DNA of 64,000 nucleotides from Anaerolineales bacterium (GCA_003105035.1 PQAL01000038.1:1-64000), one strand, 5' to 3'. Positions 7,985-16,999 are shown, numbered from the stretch's first letter. Notes: generated by a model from the sequence alone, not told the origin. Numbers and translations are program-made.

Positions 7985-9151
7985 TCAAACTACATCCCAG
8001 GGGGCGATACCAGGTTGGTGTGAATGATACAGCGAAGCCCGGATGGGTTCGGCCAGCTCAGGGAGCACATCCGCGGTAGCAGCCAGCAGGCCAAAGCAGC
8101 CTGTGATCATCATGTCGCCATACGGGGCAGGGAAATATGGCCGTAAAGTATACGTCTCAGCACTGTGCGGTGTTGATCCAAACATGCCTCGCCTTGGGCC
8201 AGTGACCACCACATCGAAGTCATCTTTGCCAAGTGGAAACGCGGTAGGTGTATACATCAATGCTCCGTGGCCTTCATCATTGAAAACATCCTGGTTGCGA
8301 AGTGACCCATCAGCCAGTTTTCTCAGTAGCGATGTTAATTTTTCCCGGTCTAAAAATCCGGTGTGGTGCTCAAACAATCCCTCGATCCCCTCCGGACCCA
8401 TGCGAAAAGCCAGGGTATGAAAATTGCCCAGATTCGCAACCAGCACCTGTTTTTGCGAGGCAACCTGCGCGTCGAGCGTAGCCCCCAGCACCGCAGCCGG
8501 GGCGGTGTCCATCACCACCAGCGGGAAGTCCTCCCCCTGTGCCGACTGGACGATCGCCTGTAAACGCGTCATACGCTCAGGTACCGCATTGCTGCGGAAG
8601 GCAAAACCGCTCAGCCGGTTCTGAGCCCGGATGCGCTCGTCCAGGTACTCAAAGCGGAATTTGCGGTCCGATACTCCCGCGGGTGCGTTCCCATGGTCGA
8701 AGACCGCTACCGCAACTGCGTCCAGGTCATCCAGCTGAACGCCGAAGGAATTAAAAGCTGAGGCGATGGAGGTAAAGTTAAAATCACACAGTCTGATTCG
8801 CATGGTAGTGGATGGTAGCTGTTGTGCTTCATCATCACTCACCACGCGAATACCCATCTCTTGCACCGCTTCAAGGTCATCATTGAATGTGCGCGCCGCT
8901 TGCACGGTTGCATATACATCCAGTCCTTCCCGCAGATGGTTCTCTACCGCCCAGGTGCTAGGTCCCCCTCCCATGGTCACCCCGGTCAGCAAGATAGGCA
9001 GGCGCTTGAGGGTAGCTTCATTGACCCGCCAGCGTACCATCATCGTCGGGCTGGGGAGGATGAGCTTGTAGTTGTTCTCCATATCCAGGCTGGAGTTATA
9101 TAGCAGGATGTCCTGCGTACCTGTGCCAATGTCAACCGCGAGGATTTTCAT
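7985..9151 (-). CDS. DUF1786 family protein
   Basis: A 388-residue protein beginning MKILAVDIGTGTQDILLY, which I recognise as the DUF1786 family. It was named in databases after pyruvate formate-lyase activation, but without proof of function. The N-terminal DIGTGTQD motif resembles the phosphate-1 loop of actin/Hsp70/acetate-kinase-fold ATPases; a later GNFHTLAF segment may belong to the same fold (inference). The start at 9151 is chosen because the family begins there. Reading into the gene, TAAACT lies 7 bases before this ATG, a possible leaderless start. It converges on tupC and diverges from the mutase gene. Confidence 0.72.
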   Translation of the reverse strand: MKILAVDIGTGTQDILLYNSSLDMENNYKLILPSPTMMVRWRVNEATLKRLPILLTGVTMGGGPSTWAVENHLREGLDVYATVQAARTFNDDLEAVQEMGIRVVSDDEAQQLPSTTMRIRLCDFNFTSIASAFNSFGVQLDDLDAVAVAVFDHGNAPAGVSDRKFRFEYLDERIRAQNRLSGFAFRSNAVPERMTRLQAIVQSAQGEDFPLVVMDTAPAAVLGATLDAQVASQKQVLVANLGNFHTLAFRMGPEGIEGLFEHHTGFLDREKLTSLLRKLADGSLRNQDVFNDEGHGALMYTPTAFPLGKDDFDVVVTGPRRGMFGSTPHSAETYTLRPYFPAPYGDMMITGCFGLLAATADVLPELAEPIRASLYHSHQPGIAPWDVV

Positions 9152-9221
9152 ACGAAAAAGTTTACCATAACCATGCCCAGCTACCAATGCCTGCCTGTGC
9201 TCAGGTTCAAGAAACATAAGG

Positions 9222-9227
9222 TATACT
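9222..9227 (+). promoter_or_regulatory. Probable -10 box of the mutase operon
   Basis: TATACT at 9222-9227 lies 35 bases before the mutase ATG. A convincing -35 box is not visible, so this is a weak promoter assignment. Confidence 0.35.
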
Positions 9228-9262
9228 CTTGGGGTGAATCAACAAGCTGAAGCGAGGCATTT

Positions 9263-10915
9263 ATGACCCTGGAAGATGAGAAAAGGCGCTGGCAGGCAAG
9301 GTTCAAGCTAGAAAGAAAACCCACACAAACCCGCAAAGATGAGTTTACAACCTCTTCGGGCATCCCCATTCCACCCATCCTGACACCCGACGACCCGGAT
9401 CCGGATTATATGGAGAAGCTGGGTTTCCCTGGTGAGTTTCCCTTCACCCGTGGGGTGCAACCTACCATGTACCGCGGGCGCCTGTGGACCATGCGCCAGT
9501 ATGCCGGGTATGCCACCGCTGAAGAATCCAACCAGCGCTACCGCTACCTGCTCGAGCAGGGACAGACCGGTCTCTCGGTGGCGTTCGACCTGCCCACCCA
9601 GATTGGCTATGATGCAGATGATCCCATGGCCCAGGGTGAGGTGGGTAAGGTGGGCGTTTCGATTTCCTCCCTGGAGGACATGCAGACCCTGTTCGACCAG
9701 ATCCCTCTCGACAAAGTGTCCACCAGCATGACCATCAATGCTCCAGCCTCCATCCTTCTGGCCATGTATATCGCTGTAGCCAGGCGGCAAGGGGCTGAGA
9801 TCACATCATTGCGCGGCACGATCCAGAATGATATCCTCAAGGAGTATATTGCCCGCGGCACGTATATCTTCCCGCCCAGCCATTCGATGCGCCTGGTGAC
9901 TGACGTATTCCAATACTGCCGCCATGAGCTTCCCCATTGGAACACGATAAGCATCTCAGGCTACCACATCCGCGAGGCTGGCTCGACCGCTGTCCAGGAA
10001 GTGGCTTTCACGCTGGCTAATGCCATTGCTTACGTTGAAGCTGCCATCCGGGCTGGGCTGGATGTAGATGAATTTGCTGGGCAAATCTCATTCTTCTTCA
10101 ATGCCCATAACAACTTTCTGGAAGAAGTGGCCAAATTCAGGGCTGCCCGCAGGTTGTGGGCAAAGCTGATGAAGGGACGTTTTAATGCCAGGCAGGAAAG
10201 CTCACTTATGCTGCGTTTTCACACCCAGACGGGCGGCTCGACCCTCACCGCCCAGCAGCCGGAGAATAATATCGTGCGGGTGGCGTTACAGGCATTGTCA
10301 GCGGTCCTGGGAGGGACGCAGAGCCTGCACACTAACAGCATGGATGAGGCCTTGTGGTTGCCTACCGAAAAATCAGTCCGCACAGCGCTGCGCACCCAGC
10401 AAATCATCGCCCACGAGTCAGGTGTGGCCGACTGTATCGACCCGCTTGGCGGCTCATACCTGATTGAATACCTGACCGATGAGATCGAGCAGCGAGTAAC
10501 GGAGTACATCCAAAAAATTGACCTCATGGGTGGTGCCCTGAAAGCCATCGAGCAGGGTTACATCCAGGGGGAGATCCAAGATGCTGCCTACCAGGCACAG
10601 GTGGCAGTTGAAAAAGGTGAGCAGCTGGTGGTGGGGGTGAATGCCTTCCAGAGTGATGAAAAGATCACCCTCGAGCGGCTAAAGGTAGACCCGGCAGTCG
10701 AACACTCCCAACGCAGGCACCTCGAGGCTCTCCGCAGCAGGCGGGATAGCCATAAAGTGAATGAGCTGCTGGGTCAGCTCGAGATAGCAGCCAAAGGGAA
10801 TACGAATTTGATGCCGCTATTCATCACCTGTGTAGAGAACGAGATCACGCTTGGAGAGGTTTGTTCCGTCTTACGGGGCATTTTCGGCGAATATCATTCC
10901 CCAGCCTGGGTTTGA
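9263..10915 (+). CDS. mcmA1: Methylmalonyl-CoA mutase, large (substrate-binding) subunit
   Basis: Catalyses the adenosylcobalamin-dependent interconversion of succinyl-CoA and (R)-methylmalonyl-CoA. The 550-residue protein covers the TIM-barrel substrate domain only ([20 protein letters not shown] near 65; [27 protein letters not shown]). The Tyr of RQYAG and the Arg of YIARGTY match methylmalonyl-CoA mutase and not isobutyryl-CoA mutase, which has Phe and Gln there. The B12-binding domain is absent, so a separate small subunit is required, and none is encoded in this window. The epimerase gene follows 23 bases downstream, supporting a propionate/methylmalonyl pathway. Confidence 0.93.
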   Translation: MTLEDEKRRWQARFKLERKPTQTRKDEFTTSSGIPIPPILTPDDPDPDYMEKLGFPGEFPFTRGVQPTMYRGRLWTMRQYAGYATAEESNQRYRYLLEQGQTGLSVAFDLPTQIGYDADDPMAQGEVGKVGVSISSLEDMQTLFDQIPLDKVSTSMTINAPASILLAMYIAVARRQGAEITSLRGTIQNDILKEYIARGTYIFPPSHSMRLVTDVFQYCRHELPHWNTISISGYHIREAGSTAVQEVAFTLANAIAYVEAAIRAGLDVDEFAGQISFFFNAHNNFLEEVAKFRAARRLWAKLMKGRFNARQESSLMLRFHTQTGGSTLTAQQPENNIVRVALQALSAVLGGTQSLHTNSMDEALWLPTEKSVRTALRTQQIIAHESGVADCIDPLGGSYLIEYLTDEIEQRVTEYIQKIDLMGGALKAIEQGYIQGEIQDAAYQAQVAVEKGEQLVVGVNAFQSDEKITLERLKVDPAVEHSQRRHLEALRSRRDSHKVNELLGQLEIAAKGNTNLMPLFITCVENEITLGEVCSVLRGIFGEYHSPAWV

Positions 10916-10938
10916 AGCATGTCACCGGAGGACTCTAT

Positions 10939-11349
10939 ATGACCGAGATCAAACACATCCACCACATTGCCGTTCTGGTAGGAGATATCGAGGCTTCCTT
11001 AGGAACCTGGCAAGCCATCCTGGGGATCGAGCCAACCCAGGTCAGGGATATCCCCCAGGAGGCAGTTAAGATCGCCTTCTTTCCCGTCGGTGATTCTGAG
11101 ATCGAGCTCGTTCAGCCTACCACCCCAGATTCAGGGTTGAGCCGCTATCTTGAGAAACATGGACCAGCCATGCATCACCTCTGCCTGGAGGTGGCGGACT
11201 TGCCGGGATTGCTGCAGAAATTGGCGAGCCGTGATATTCAGCTGATCAACGATCAGCCAAAAGTCGGTGAAGACGGCAAGCTATATGCCTTCATCCACCC
11301 CAAAAGCACCAATGGGGTGTTGATCGAGTTGTATCAATTACCAAAATAA
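10939..11349 (+). CDS. mce: Methylmalonyl-CoA epimerase
   Basis: Converts (S)- to (R)-methylmalonyl-CoA so the mutase can use it. The 136-residue protein is a vicinal oxygen chelate fold with two beta-alpha-beta-beta-beta units. Metal ligands are visible as the His of IHHIAVLV, the His of GPAMHHLCLEV, and a C-terminal Glu in GVLIELYQ. The ATG at 10939 has GGAGGA upstream; the frame extends earlier but only overlaps mcmA1. Its position right after the mutase subunit strongly supports the assignment. Confidence 0.92.
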   Translation: MTEIKHIHHIAVLVGDIEASLGTWQAILGIEPTQVRDIPQEAVKIAFFPVGDSEIELVQPTTPDSGLSRYLEKHGPAMHHLCLEVADLPGLLQKLASRDIQLINDQPKVGEDGKLYAFIHPKSTNGVLIELYQLPK

Positions 11350-11360
11350 GTCCACAATTA

Positions 11361-12503
11361 TTAGGTAGCCAGCATGGCCTGAATCTCCCTGGCAATGCTG
11401 GAAGATACGCCCGGGATGCTATACAAACCCTTCAACCCCAGGCTATTATTAATCAAGCGAATATCCTGCTCTACATCCTCCACAGCCCAGGCTGCTTTAC
11501 GATAGGACCAAATCTTTGGCTGGCTGGCATTTTCCAATTCCAGCATATGCAGCATGTAGGCCAACTTTTCCACAATGCGTTTATTCATGGCTCGTTTCTC
11601 CCCGGGGATGATTGGACGAGGTATGCGATCAGAGATTCCATTCTTCATGCAGGCTTCATGGATAATCAAGCCAATGTATCGCCAGGGTTCCACCTGTGCA
11701 TAGCTGCCCTGCGGATACAGCCTTGAATAGAGGCTCACCAATTCCGGATGAGACTGGCGCAAGACATTGAGGTAGAAATCTTTCTGCTGGTCCGCCAGGG
11801 TCAGGCCGCTACCCAAAACAAACTTCCCGCCGTGTTCAGCAGTCCACCTGGCGAGCGCCTGTAAGTTAGCCGCATCATCGCACAACCCAGGCAAGAGCGG
11901 CATCCCCGCTGTACCGGTGAGGATTCCCGCTTCAGCAATCACTTTCATAGCCTCGAACCGCTTCTCAGCGCGGGGTGCCAGGCCTTCCAGTTTTGATACA
12001 CTTTCATAATGTTGTGATTCTGGGGTGACGATGATGCTGAAGGTTACCACCGCCCTGGCACGTTGGTTGATTGCCTGGAGCAGGTCCAGGTCGCGTAGCA
12101 CTAGCGGTGAGCGGGTCAGTACGAATACCGGGAAACCAAGTTCCAGGCATACCTCGAGCATCTGACGCGTGAGCTTGAATTTTCGTTCGGCGGGCTGGTA
12201 ATCGCCAGTAAAAATCATATCCACAGGTAACCTGGCAAGTGCCTTGCGCAACAATTGGGGAGCGTTCTCTTTCACCTTGATCAGGTGTGAAAATTCATCC
12301 GCTGCTGCATCATAGGCTTGCGCGTCATCCTTGGGCTTATAGGGGATGTACTTGCGTTCCCGGCTGTAGCAAAAGGCGCAGCCATGCTGGCAGCCCAGGT
12401 ACGGGTAGGCACCATAGCGCGTCCAAAACCAGTGGTCAGCCCGCTTGCCCTTGTTGAGAAACGTCTTGGGTTGGTAGCAGACGAAGCGTGTGCGCTGGAT
12501 CAT
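11361..12503 (-). CDS. Radical SAM protein, SPL-like family
   Basis: A 380-residue radical SAM enzyme with a CxxxCxxC cluster motif (C38, C42, C45 in GCQHGCAFCYSR) that binds a 4Fe-4S cluster and S-adenosylmethionine. The sequence around it (YPYLGCQHGCAFCYSRE) and LTRSPLVLRDLDLLQ resemble the SplB-related radical SAM family common in bacteria. That family is mostly uncharacterised; true spore photoproduct lyase is only one branch, and there is no reason to call this a DNA repair enzyme. Its start overlaps the stop of the preceding F420-type gene by 4 bases, so the two are co-translated. Confidence 0.85.
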   Translation of the reverse strand: MIQRTRFVCYQPKTFLNKGKRADHWFWTRYGAYPYLGCQHGCAFCYSRERKYIPYKPKDDAQAYDAAADEFSHLIKVKENAPQLLRKALARLPVDMIFTGDYQPAERKFKLTRQMLEVCLELGFPVFVLTRSPLVLRDLDLLQAINQRARAVVTFSIIVTPESQHYESVSKLEGLAPRAEKRFEAMKVIAEAGILTGTAGMPLLPGLCDDAANLQALARWTAEHGGKFVLGSGLTLADQQKDFYLNVLRQSHPELVSLYSRLYPQGSYAQVEPWRYIGLIIHEACMKNGISDRIPRPIIPGEKRAMNKRIVEKLAYMLHMLELENASQPKIWSYRKAAWAVEDVEQDIRLINNSLGLKGLYSIPGVSSSIAREIQAMLAT

Positions 12504-12922
12504 TGTAAAGCTGTGCTGATGAATACCCTCTCGCCGGCAGCCTTTTGAAGGCTCTGTGGGTCGAGCTGGCCATCTTCACGCAGGTCTATCTTGAACATGC
12601 GGGCCGCGCGGGGATTGCCTCCAACGAATTGCCTTAAGCCTTCAGATACGCTGGTTTCATCCTCATACACCTGGGCATGGGCCTCCACCAGCTCACCCTT
12701 CAGGAGTAGCTTTACGTCGCCACCTTGGCGGAGATTCTTCCACCATTTCCTATCCTTCCAGCTGGTAGTGAGCAGGGTGTTGCCGAGGCGCTGGTAGCTC
12801 ACCGGAGTATGGTAAGCATTCCCGCTTTTTCGACCGGTGTAATAGATGATCATCATGTTATTGCTGAGCATGCCATGGAAGGGAGATCTTAACAGCGATT
12901 CCATGATCGGGTTAAACCACAT
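12500..12922 (-). CDS. Deazaflavin (F420)-dependent nitroreductase family protein
   Basis: A 140-residue protein of the DDN/DUF385 split-barrel family, with the typical YYTGRKSGNAYHTPVSY element and SWKDRKWWKNLRQG. Mycobacterial members use reduced F420 as hydride donor; some relatives bind other flavins or heme, so the cofactor is inferred. GGAG lies a few bases before the ATG. It overlaps the radical SAM gene by 4 bases, an operon of two. It lies 74 bases downstream of the arsR operon and could receive read-through from it. Confidence 0.82.
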   Translation of the reverse strand: MWFNPIMESLLRSPFHGMLSNNMMIIYYTGRKSGNAYHTPVSYQRLGNTLLTTSWKDRKWWKNLRQGGDVKLLLKGELVEAHAQVYEDETSVSEGLRQFVGGNPRAARMFKIDLREDGQLDPQSLQKAAGERVFISTALQ

Positions 12923-12995
12923 CAGTGAGCTCCTTCAAACGTGATTTGGTGTAATATCGCGTTTGGTAAGGATATTATCACGAAACAGTGACAGG

Positions 12996-13577
12996 TCAGG
13001 GTAACATCGCAGCTAAAGTAGCCCGCCTCTCCGTAAAAGCTGCGTCCTCCTCAAGAGGTGGGCACTCATCAAGTTCACGCTCCTGCAGCAGCAGGTTACA
13101 GGCAAAAGCCATACAGGTAGCCTCGCCGCATCTTTTACAGTTGGTTTGGGGCAGTAATGTCCACACATCCAGTGGGCGCGGGGCATGCTTACGCGCAGTC
13201 ATCGCCACTAGCTCATCCCGGTGATCCCAGGTGGCATTGATCGCCTCTGCCAGGGCTTTGAGCAGCTCCAGGCCTTCCTCGGTATCTGTTACTTTCGTTA
13301 TATAGGCTTTTTCTGAGTACAAAGTGATGAAACCCGGCTGGCGGCGCAAGGTGAGGGTGCATGAATCTGGATTATAAGAAATGACGTTTGGCAGGGTCGC
13401 CAAATAAGGGAGCACATCATCGAGCTTGCGGGAGGGCACGCCAATGACAATGATCTTGCCCGGCTCAGCCAGGCAGGGTAAGGTTTTTACCAGTGTGATT
13501 GCTTCAAGAAACATTCCCGCCTCACGGTCGAAACATATCACTTGTAACCTGGGTGATGCCTGCACCAGGCACCTCAA
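12996..13577 (-). CDS. 4Fe-4S domain protein, last gene of the arsR operon
   Basis: A 193-residue protein whose C-terminal part (about 140-180) is a 4Fe-4S domain of the kind found in the large corrinoid iron-sulfur protein and in electron-transfer proteins: TNCKRCGEATCMAFACNLL followed by a fourth Cys in DECPPL. The N-terminal part (FLEAITLVKTLPCLAEPGKIIVIGVPSRKLDDVLPYL) is not recognised. The start is unsure: the track's TTG at 13577 is directly preceded by an in-frame TGA, and a GTG a few codons later is possible. It lies 10 bases after the 48-residue gene. It probably handles electrons for the operon (inference). Confidence 0.78.
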   Translation of the reverse strand: MRCLVQASPRLQVICFDREAGMFLEAITLVKTLPCLAEPGKIIVIGVPSRKLDDVLPYLATLPNVISYNPDSCTLTLRRQPGFITLYSEKAYITKVTDTEEGLELLKALAEAINATWDHRDELVAMTARKHAPRPLDVWTLLPQTNCKRCGEATCMAFACNLLLQERELDECPPLEEDAAFTERRATLAAMLP

Positions 13578-13587
13578 TCATTACGTG

Positions 13588-13734
13588 TCAGCCCCCTTCG
13601 AGCAGCTCCCGGGCTTTCCCTTTGAAGTGAACCTTTAGGAAGACCAACGCCTCATCGGCATCATCGTCAATCAGGATGCGCATCAGTTGTATGATCTGAG
13701 CATCTTCCAGGACAATATTGATCCCTTTTTTCAT
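13588..13734 (-). CDS. 48-residue conserved-looking small protein
   Basis: A short gene between the thioredoxin-like and 4Fe-4S genes: starts MKKGINIVLEDAQIIQ, contains RILIDDDADEALVFLKVHF, ends KARELLEGG. It has an excellent ribosome-binding site (AGGAGG, 6 bases before ATG), is in the same direction, and fills the otherwise empty 197-base gap. No cysteine, no membrane segment; acidic with predicted helices. I do not recognise the family. Its location makes it part of the arsR operon. Confidence 0.75.
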   Translation of the reverse strand: MKKGINIVLEDAQIIQLMRILIDDDADEALVFLKVHFKGKARELLEGG

Positions 13735-13774
13735 GACAGCCTCCTCACCTTAGGCTCAGAAACCGATCAATCCA

Positions 13775-14041
13775 TCACTCTGCCAGGGCACCTCGCAGCC
13801 AGCCAAGCACTTCGTCACGCGCTGGAAATCTGCCCGCACAGACCAGCTTTTCATTCACCACCAGGCTCGGGGCTGCCAGGATTGGGGTATATTGCTCGAT
13901 GGTGAACCAATCCTTCAGCTCCATGATGTTTATATTCACGTCCGGATGCTCATCGTGAATTATTCGTTGCGCTGATAACACGGTTTGCCTGACTGCATAA
14001 CGCTGGGCGGAATGATAGCTGAGGATTTTAATCTCAATCAC
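13775..14041 (-). CDS. Thioredoxin-fold protein lacking the CxxC motif
   Basis: An 88-residue protein that aligns by eye with the 81-residue small thioredoxin encoded at 15526-15771: both share a C-terminal PxLVVNEK-VCA segment. Where the sibling has GSGCENCQ, this one has YHSAQRYA, so both redox cysteines are lost. A cysteine remains in the shared LVCAGRFP segment. It cannot do dithiol-disulfide exchange by the normal mechanism; a binding or scaffolding role is possible. It overlaps the acr3 stop by 4 bases. Confidence 0.85.
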   Translation of the reverse strand: MIEIKILSYHSAQRYAVRQTVLSAQRIIHDEHPDVNINIMELKDWFTIEQYTPILAAPSLVVNEKLVCAGRFPARDEVLGWLRGALAE

Positions 14042-15114
14042 CCCGAGAACACTCGCTTCTTCAACCAGAAGGCTACATTCACCAGGCCGATCATGACCGG
14101 CACCTCTACCAGGGGTCCGATGACAGCCGCAAACGCCTGCCCCGATGCAATCCCAAACACCGCCACGGCCACGGCGATCGCCAGCTCGAAGTTATTGCTG
14201 GCGGCGGTGAATGACAAGGTGACGGTCTGGGCGTATGTAGCTCCAATGGCTTTACCCATTAAGAAACTGCTCAAGAACATGATCACAAAATAAAACAAAA
14301 GCGGGATGGCAATGCGTACCACATCCAGTGGCAGCTGCACGATGTACTCACCCTTTAGGCTGAACATCACCACGATGGTGAATAACAACGCCACTAGGGT
14401 GATCGGGCTGATCTTGGGGATGAATTTAGTGTGGTACCACTCTTTCCCTTTGGCTCGCACCAGGAAAAAGCGGGTCAGGAATCCAGCGATGAATGGGATA
14501 CCCAGGTAAATGAAAACACTCTTGGCGATATCGCTGATGGTGATATCCACGGTTTTCCCCGCCATCCCAAACCAGGTGGGCAGGACGGTGATAAAGACAT
14601 AGGCGAACACGGAGTAAAACAGCACCTGGAAGATGCTATTGAATGCCACCAGCCCGGCAGCGTATTCGGTATCGCCTTTGGCAAGCTCATTCCACACGAT
14701 AACCATGGCAATACAACGCGCTAGGCCAATCAGGATGAGGCCGGTCATGTAATCGGGATAATCACGCAGGAAGAGCACGGCCAGGAAAAACATCAGGATA
14801 GGCCCAATCACCCAGTTTTGCAGGAGCGATAATCCCAACACTTTCCAGTTGCGGAAGACATCCCCCAATTCTTCATAGCGGACCTTCGCCAGTGGTGGGT
14901 ACATCATTAAGATAAGCCCGATGGCGATTGGAATATTGGTCGTGCCAACCGATACAGCCTGGTTGAATTGTTGGACTGCTTCTGGGAATAGATAGCCGAT
15001 AGCGACACCAATCACCATCGCCATGAATATCCATAAGGTAAGGTAGCGATCAAGGAAGGATAATCGTTTCGTTATGCCCACATCAGAGCGCAATGAAGAA
15101 CTTTTTGCTGTCAT
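14038..15114 (-). CDS. acr3: Arsenite efflux permease, Acr3 family
   Basis: Membrane transporter of 358 residues with about ten hydrophobic segments, which exports arsenite from the cytoplasm. The Acr3 hallmarks are visible: [18 protein letters not shown] with the conserved Cys and Trp-Asn, and [18 protein letters not shown]. Acr3 is driven by the membrane potential and is distinct from ArsB. It overlaps arsC by 4 bases (ATGA) and the following thioredoxin-like gene by 4 bases. Confidence 0.95.
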   Translation of the reverse strand: MTAKSSSLRSDVGITKRLSFLDRYLTLWIFMAMVIGVAIGYLFPEAVQQFNQAVSVGTTNIPIAIGLILMMYPPLAKVRYEELGDVFRNWKVLGLSLLQNWVIGPILMFFLAVLFLRDYPDYMTGLILIGLARCIAMVIVWNELAKGDTEYAAGLVAFNSIFQVLFYSVFAYVFITVLPTWFGMAGKTVDITISDIAKSVFIYLGIPFIAGFLTRFFLVRAKGKEWYHTKFIPKISPITLVALLFTIVVMFSLKGEYIVQLPLDVVRIAIPLLFYFVIMFLSSFLMGKAIGATYAQTVTLSFTAASNNFELAIAVAVAVFGIASGQAFAAVIGPLVEVPVMIGLVNVAFWLKKRVFSG

Positions 15115-15539
15115 GAAGCACCTCGTTCGTAATCTTGTAATAATGCAATGATTTCTCGGGTCATATCGTCTCGAACCTTTCGAAAATCGTTGATGTCATC
15201 GGATTTTGCTGGATCGGGGAAGTCGTGATGTAATCGTTTCCCTTTCCCAAGCCATACAGGACATTCTTCAGCGGCGGAATCACATAAAGTCACGACCAGG
15301 TCGAAATCCACTCCACGAAACCCATCAACCAGTTTTGAACTTCCAGCGTGTTGAATGCCCATTTCTGAAAGCACAGTCAATGCTTTTGGATGGACATATC
15401 CAGTCGGTTTTGTCCCTGCGCTTACCGCTTGCCAGGTATCGCTCAGGCGAGAGTTGACGATCGCCTCAGCCATCTGGGAGCGACAAGAATTACCTGTGCA
15501 CAGGAAGAGTACTTTTTGTCTCAATTTACACCAATGCAT
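15111..15539 (-). CDS. arsC: Arsenate reductase, low-molecular-weight phosphatase type
   Basis: Reduces arsenate to arsenite for export by Acr3. The 142-residue protein has the P-loop CTGNSCRS with catalytic Cys near residue 14, and later redox cysteines in [16 protein letters not shown], as in thioredoxin-coupled ArsC of Staphylococcus and Bacillus type. Catalysis by this class requires a thioredoxin. A small thioredoxin gene lies directly upstream, overlapping by 14 bases. An in-frame TTG shortly downstream is an alternative start. Confidence 0.94.
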   Translation of the reverse strand: MHWCKLRQKVLFLCTGNSCRSQMAEAIVNSRLSDTWQAVSAGTKPTGYVHPKALTVLSEMGIQHAGSSKLVDGFRGVDFDLVVTLCDSAAEECPVWLGKGKRLHHDFPDPAKSDDINDFRKVRDDMTREIIALLQDYERGAS

Positions 15540-15771
15540 TCACCAGCCAGGTGGTCACCTCGGCTTCGGTGGGGATGCGCGCCGCACACACCACCTTTTC
15601 GTTAACCACCAGGCCCGGCGTTCCCAGGATGGGGTACTTGCGGATTTCATCCCACTCGGTCACCTTGATCACCTTCGCTTCCAATCCCATGCTGGCAATA
15701 ACCTTACGGGCCATGCCTTCGACTTTCTGACAATTTTCACAACCCGATCCTAAGACTTTTACAATTAACAT
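15526..15771 (-). CDS. Small thioredoxin-family redox protein (CxxC present)
   Basis: An 81-residue thioredoxin-fold protein of the kind found beside arsenic and methanogen redox genes. The active site is GSGCENCQ near residues 9-15, followed by TPGLVVNEKVVCAAR; the cis-Pro is in the GTPG segment. It most likely supplies electrons to ArsC; its overlap with arsC supports that. AGGAGAT precedes the ATG. Compare the degenerate sibling at 13775-14041. Confidence 0.92.
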   Translation of the reverse strand: MLIVKVLGSGCENCQKVEGMARKVIASMGLEAKVIKVTEWDEIRKYPILGTPGLVVNEKVVCAARIPTEAEVTTWLVNALV

Positions 15772-15806
15772 GCCTCATCTCCTCATTGTAGTAAAAGATA
15801 AACAGT

Positions 15807-16256
15807 TCAAATAATTTCAATCTCTGGCTCAAGAATTACTTCAGACTTGATCGAATTCGCCACCAGGCTGTATTTTTGCGCCGCTCTTAATGCCCGCTGG
15901 ACACGATTTTGGATATCTGCCGCTGCCTCAAACCCGGCTTTGACCCTGATATGAGGGGTAAGCCTGACCTGTGTAAAACGTTCGGTGTGATCCAGCTCAA
16001 TCAATTTCGTTCCTTCAGCCCGACATTGGTACGCTGCCAGGTCCAACCTTAATCGCTCACAGGACCATAGGAATACCAGCATGATGCAGGTATTCACTGC
16101 AGCCACGAAGGCATCCTCAGGGGTGAGCACGCCCGGCGTGCCATGCGCTTCAGGCGGAGCCGAAAACTCCAGCACTGGTCCGTTCCCCAGGCTGACCGTG
16201 CCTGAATGTTCCAGCGTCCATTCAACTGTTGTAGTGTATATGGTTGTCTGGCTCAT
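15807..16256 (-). CDS. OsmC family protein
   Basis: A 149-residue OsmC/Ohr-type protein. The conserved central segment is TPEDAFVAAVNTCIMLVFLWSCERL; OsmC/Ohr enzymes use two cysteines, and here Cys occurs in NTCIM and SCERL. Family members reduce organic hydroperoxides using lipoyl-linked reductants (Ohr uses lipoylated proteins), which is interesting next to the lipoyl-type protein of this operon. The ATG at 16256 overlaps the stop of the upstream gene as ATGA; the longer frame to 16277 is not needed. Confidence 0.85.
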   Translation of the reverse strand: MSQTTIYTTTVEWTLEHSGTVSLGNGPVLEFSAPPEAHGTPGVLTPEDAFVAAVNTCIMLVFLWSCERLRLDLAAYQCRAEGTKLIELDHTERFTQVRLTPHIRVKAGFEAAADIQNRVQRALRAAQKYSLVANSIKSEVILEPEIEII

Positions 16257-16999
16257 TTGTTTTTTTCCTTGAACCAAAAATCCGCATAGGCACGCGAAAT
16301 CCCTTCCCGGTATGCCATTTCTTCACCATCGGGGACGGGATTGTAGACCTTGACGGTTTCCATCAGCTCATTCAGGTTCTCATCGGATGGAAATTTACCG
16401 GCTTCAGTAAATTGTTGGAAGATGAGCGGGATACCGACCAGGGTGATGAGCTCCCCTGAGATGAGTACCTCCTGGATGGGGATCCCTGAACCGCAGGCAC
16501 AGGTGGCCACCACGGGCTGGCCACTGGCTTCTTGCTGGACGATACCAATTGCATCCAGCTGGATGAATTCTCCATCGCTTAGGTTCCATTGTTTTCCCAG
16601 CAGCTCATCCACCCGTTGGGCGATCTCATCCGCCAGCAGGTCAACCGCTTGCAGCCCAGCTGCATTTAATTTTCGCCTGCCTTGCAGCTCTCCAAGCTGG
16701 TTACCCGCGATAACGTCTCGCACCACATAGCTGGCGGCAGGGCGATTGGAATATCTTTCGGTAGCCTTCTGGGCACAGCGTAGCTCGCAGCCATCCACAG
16801 CGATGGTGGGGTGGAACCTGGCAAATGCTCGGTCACCTTCCCCACCCGCCAGGAACAATGGCAGGCAAAGCGTGACGGTTTCGTTTGGACGCAGATGTTC
16901 AAGCACCCGCAGGGCAGCCAGTCGGGTGACGGTGCCCTCTTCCAGCTCCTCTCCTGAGCAGGCGATGATGCCTACCTTCCTCATCGGCAGGTCAACCAT
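16253..16999 (-). CDS. DGC-domain cysteine protein with extended C-terminus
   Basis: A 248-residue protein with an N-terminal DGC domain (database name: putative zinc-binding protein). Cysteines are seen at 14 (IIACSG), 45, 71 and 75 (VDGCELRCAQK). A C-terminal part (about 165-248), with CACGSG and ISGELITLVGIPLIFQQF, is not recognised and is absent from its neighbour. GGAGGAG precedes the ATG at 16999. It overlaps the second DGC gene by 8 bases and the OsmC gene by 4. Metal or metalloid binding is plausible from the cysteines but not shown. Confidence 0.75.
   Translation of the reverse strand: MVDLPMRKVGIIACSGEELEEGTVTRLAALRVLEHLRPNETVTLCLPLFLAGGEGDRAFARFHPTIAVDGCELRCAQKATERYSNRPAASYVVRDVIAGNQLGELQGRRKLNAAGLQAVDLLADEIAQRVDELLGKQWNLSDGEFIQLDAIGIVQQEASGQPVVATCACGSGIPIQEVLISGELITLVGIPLIFQQFTEAGKFPSDENLNELMETVKVYNPVPDGEEMAYREGISRAYADFWFKEKNK

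Noticed and set aside
11361-12503. Calling the radical SAM gene a spore photoproduct lyase
   Set aside because: Similarity is to the wider SPL-like family; the conserved features of true SPL cannot be confirmed by eye.
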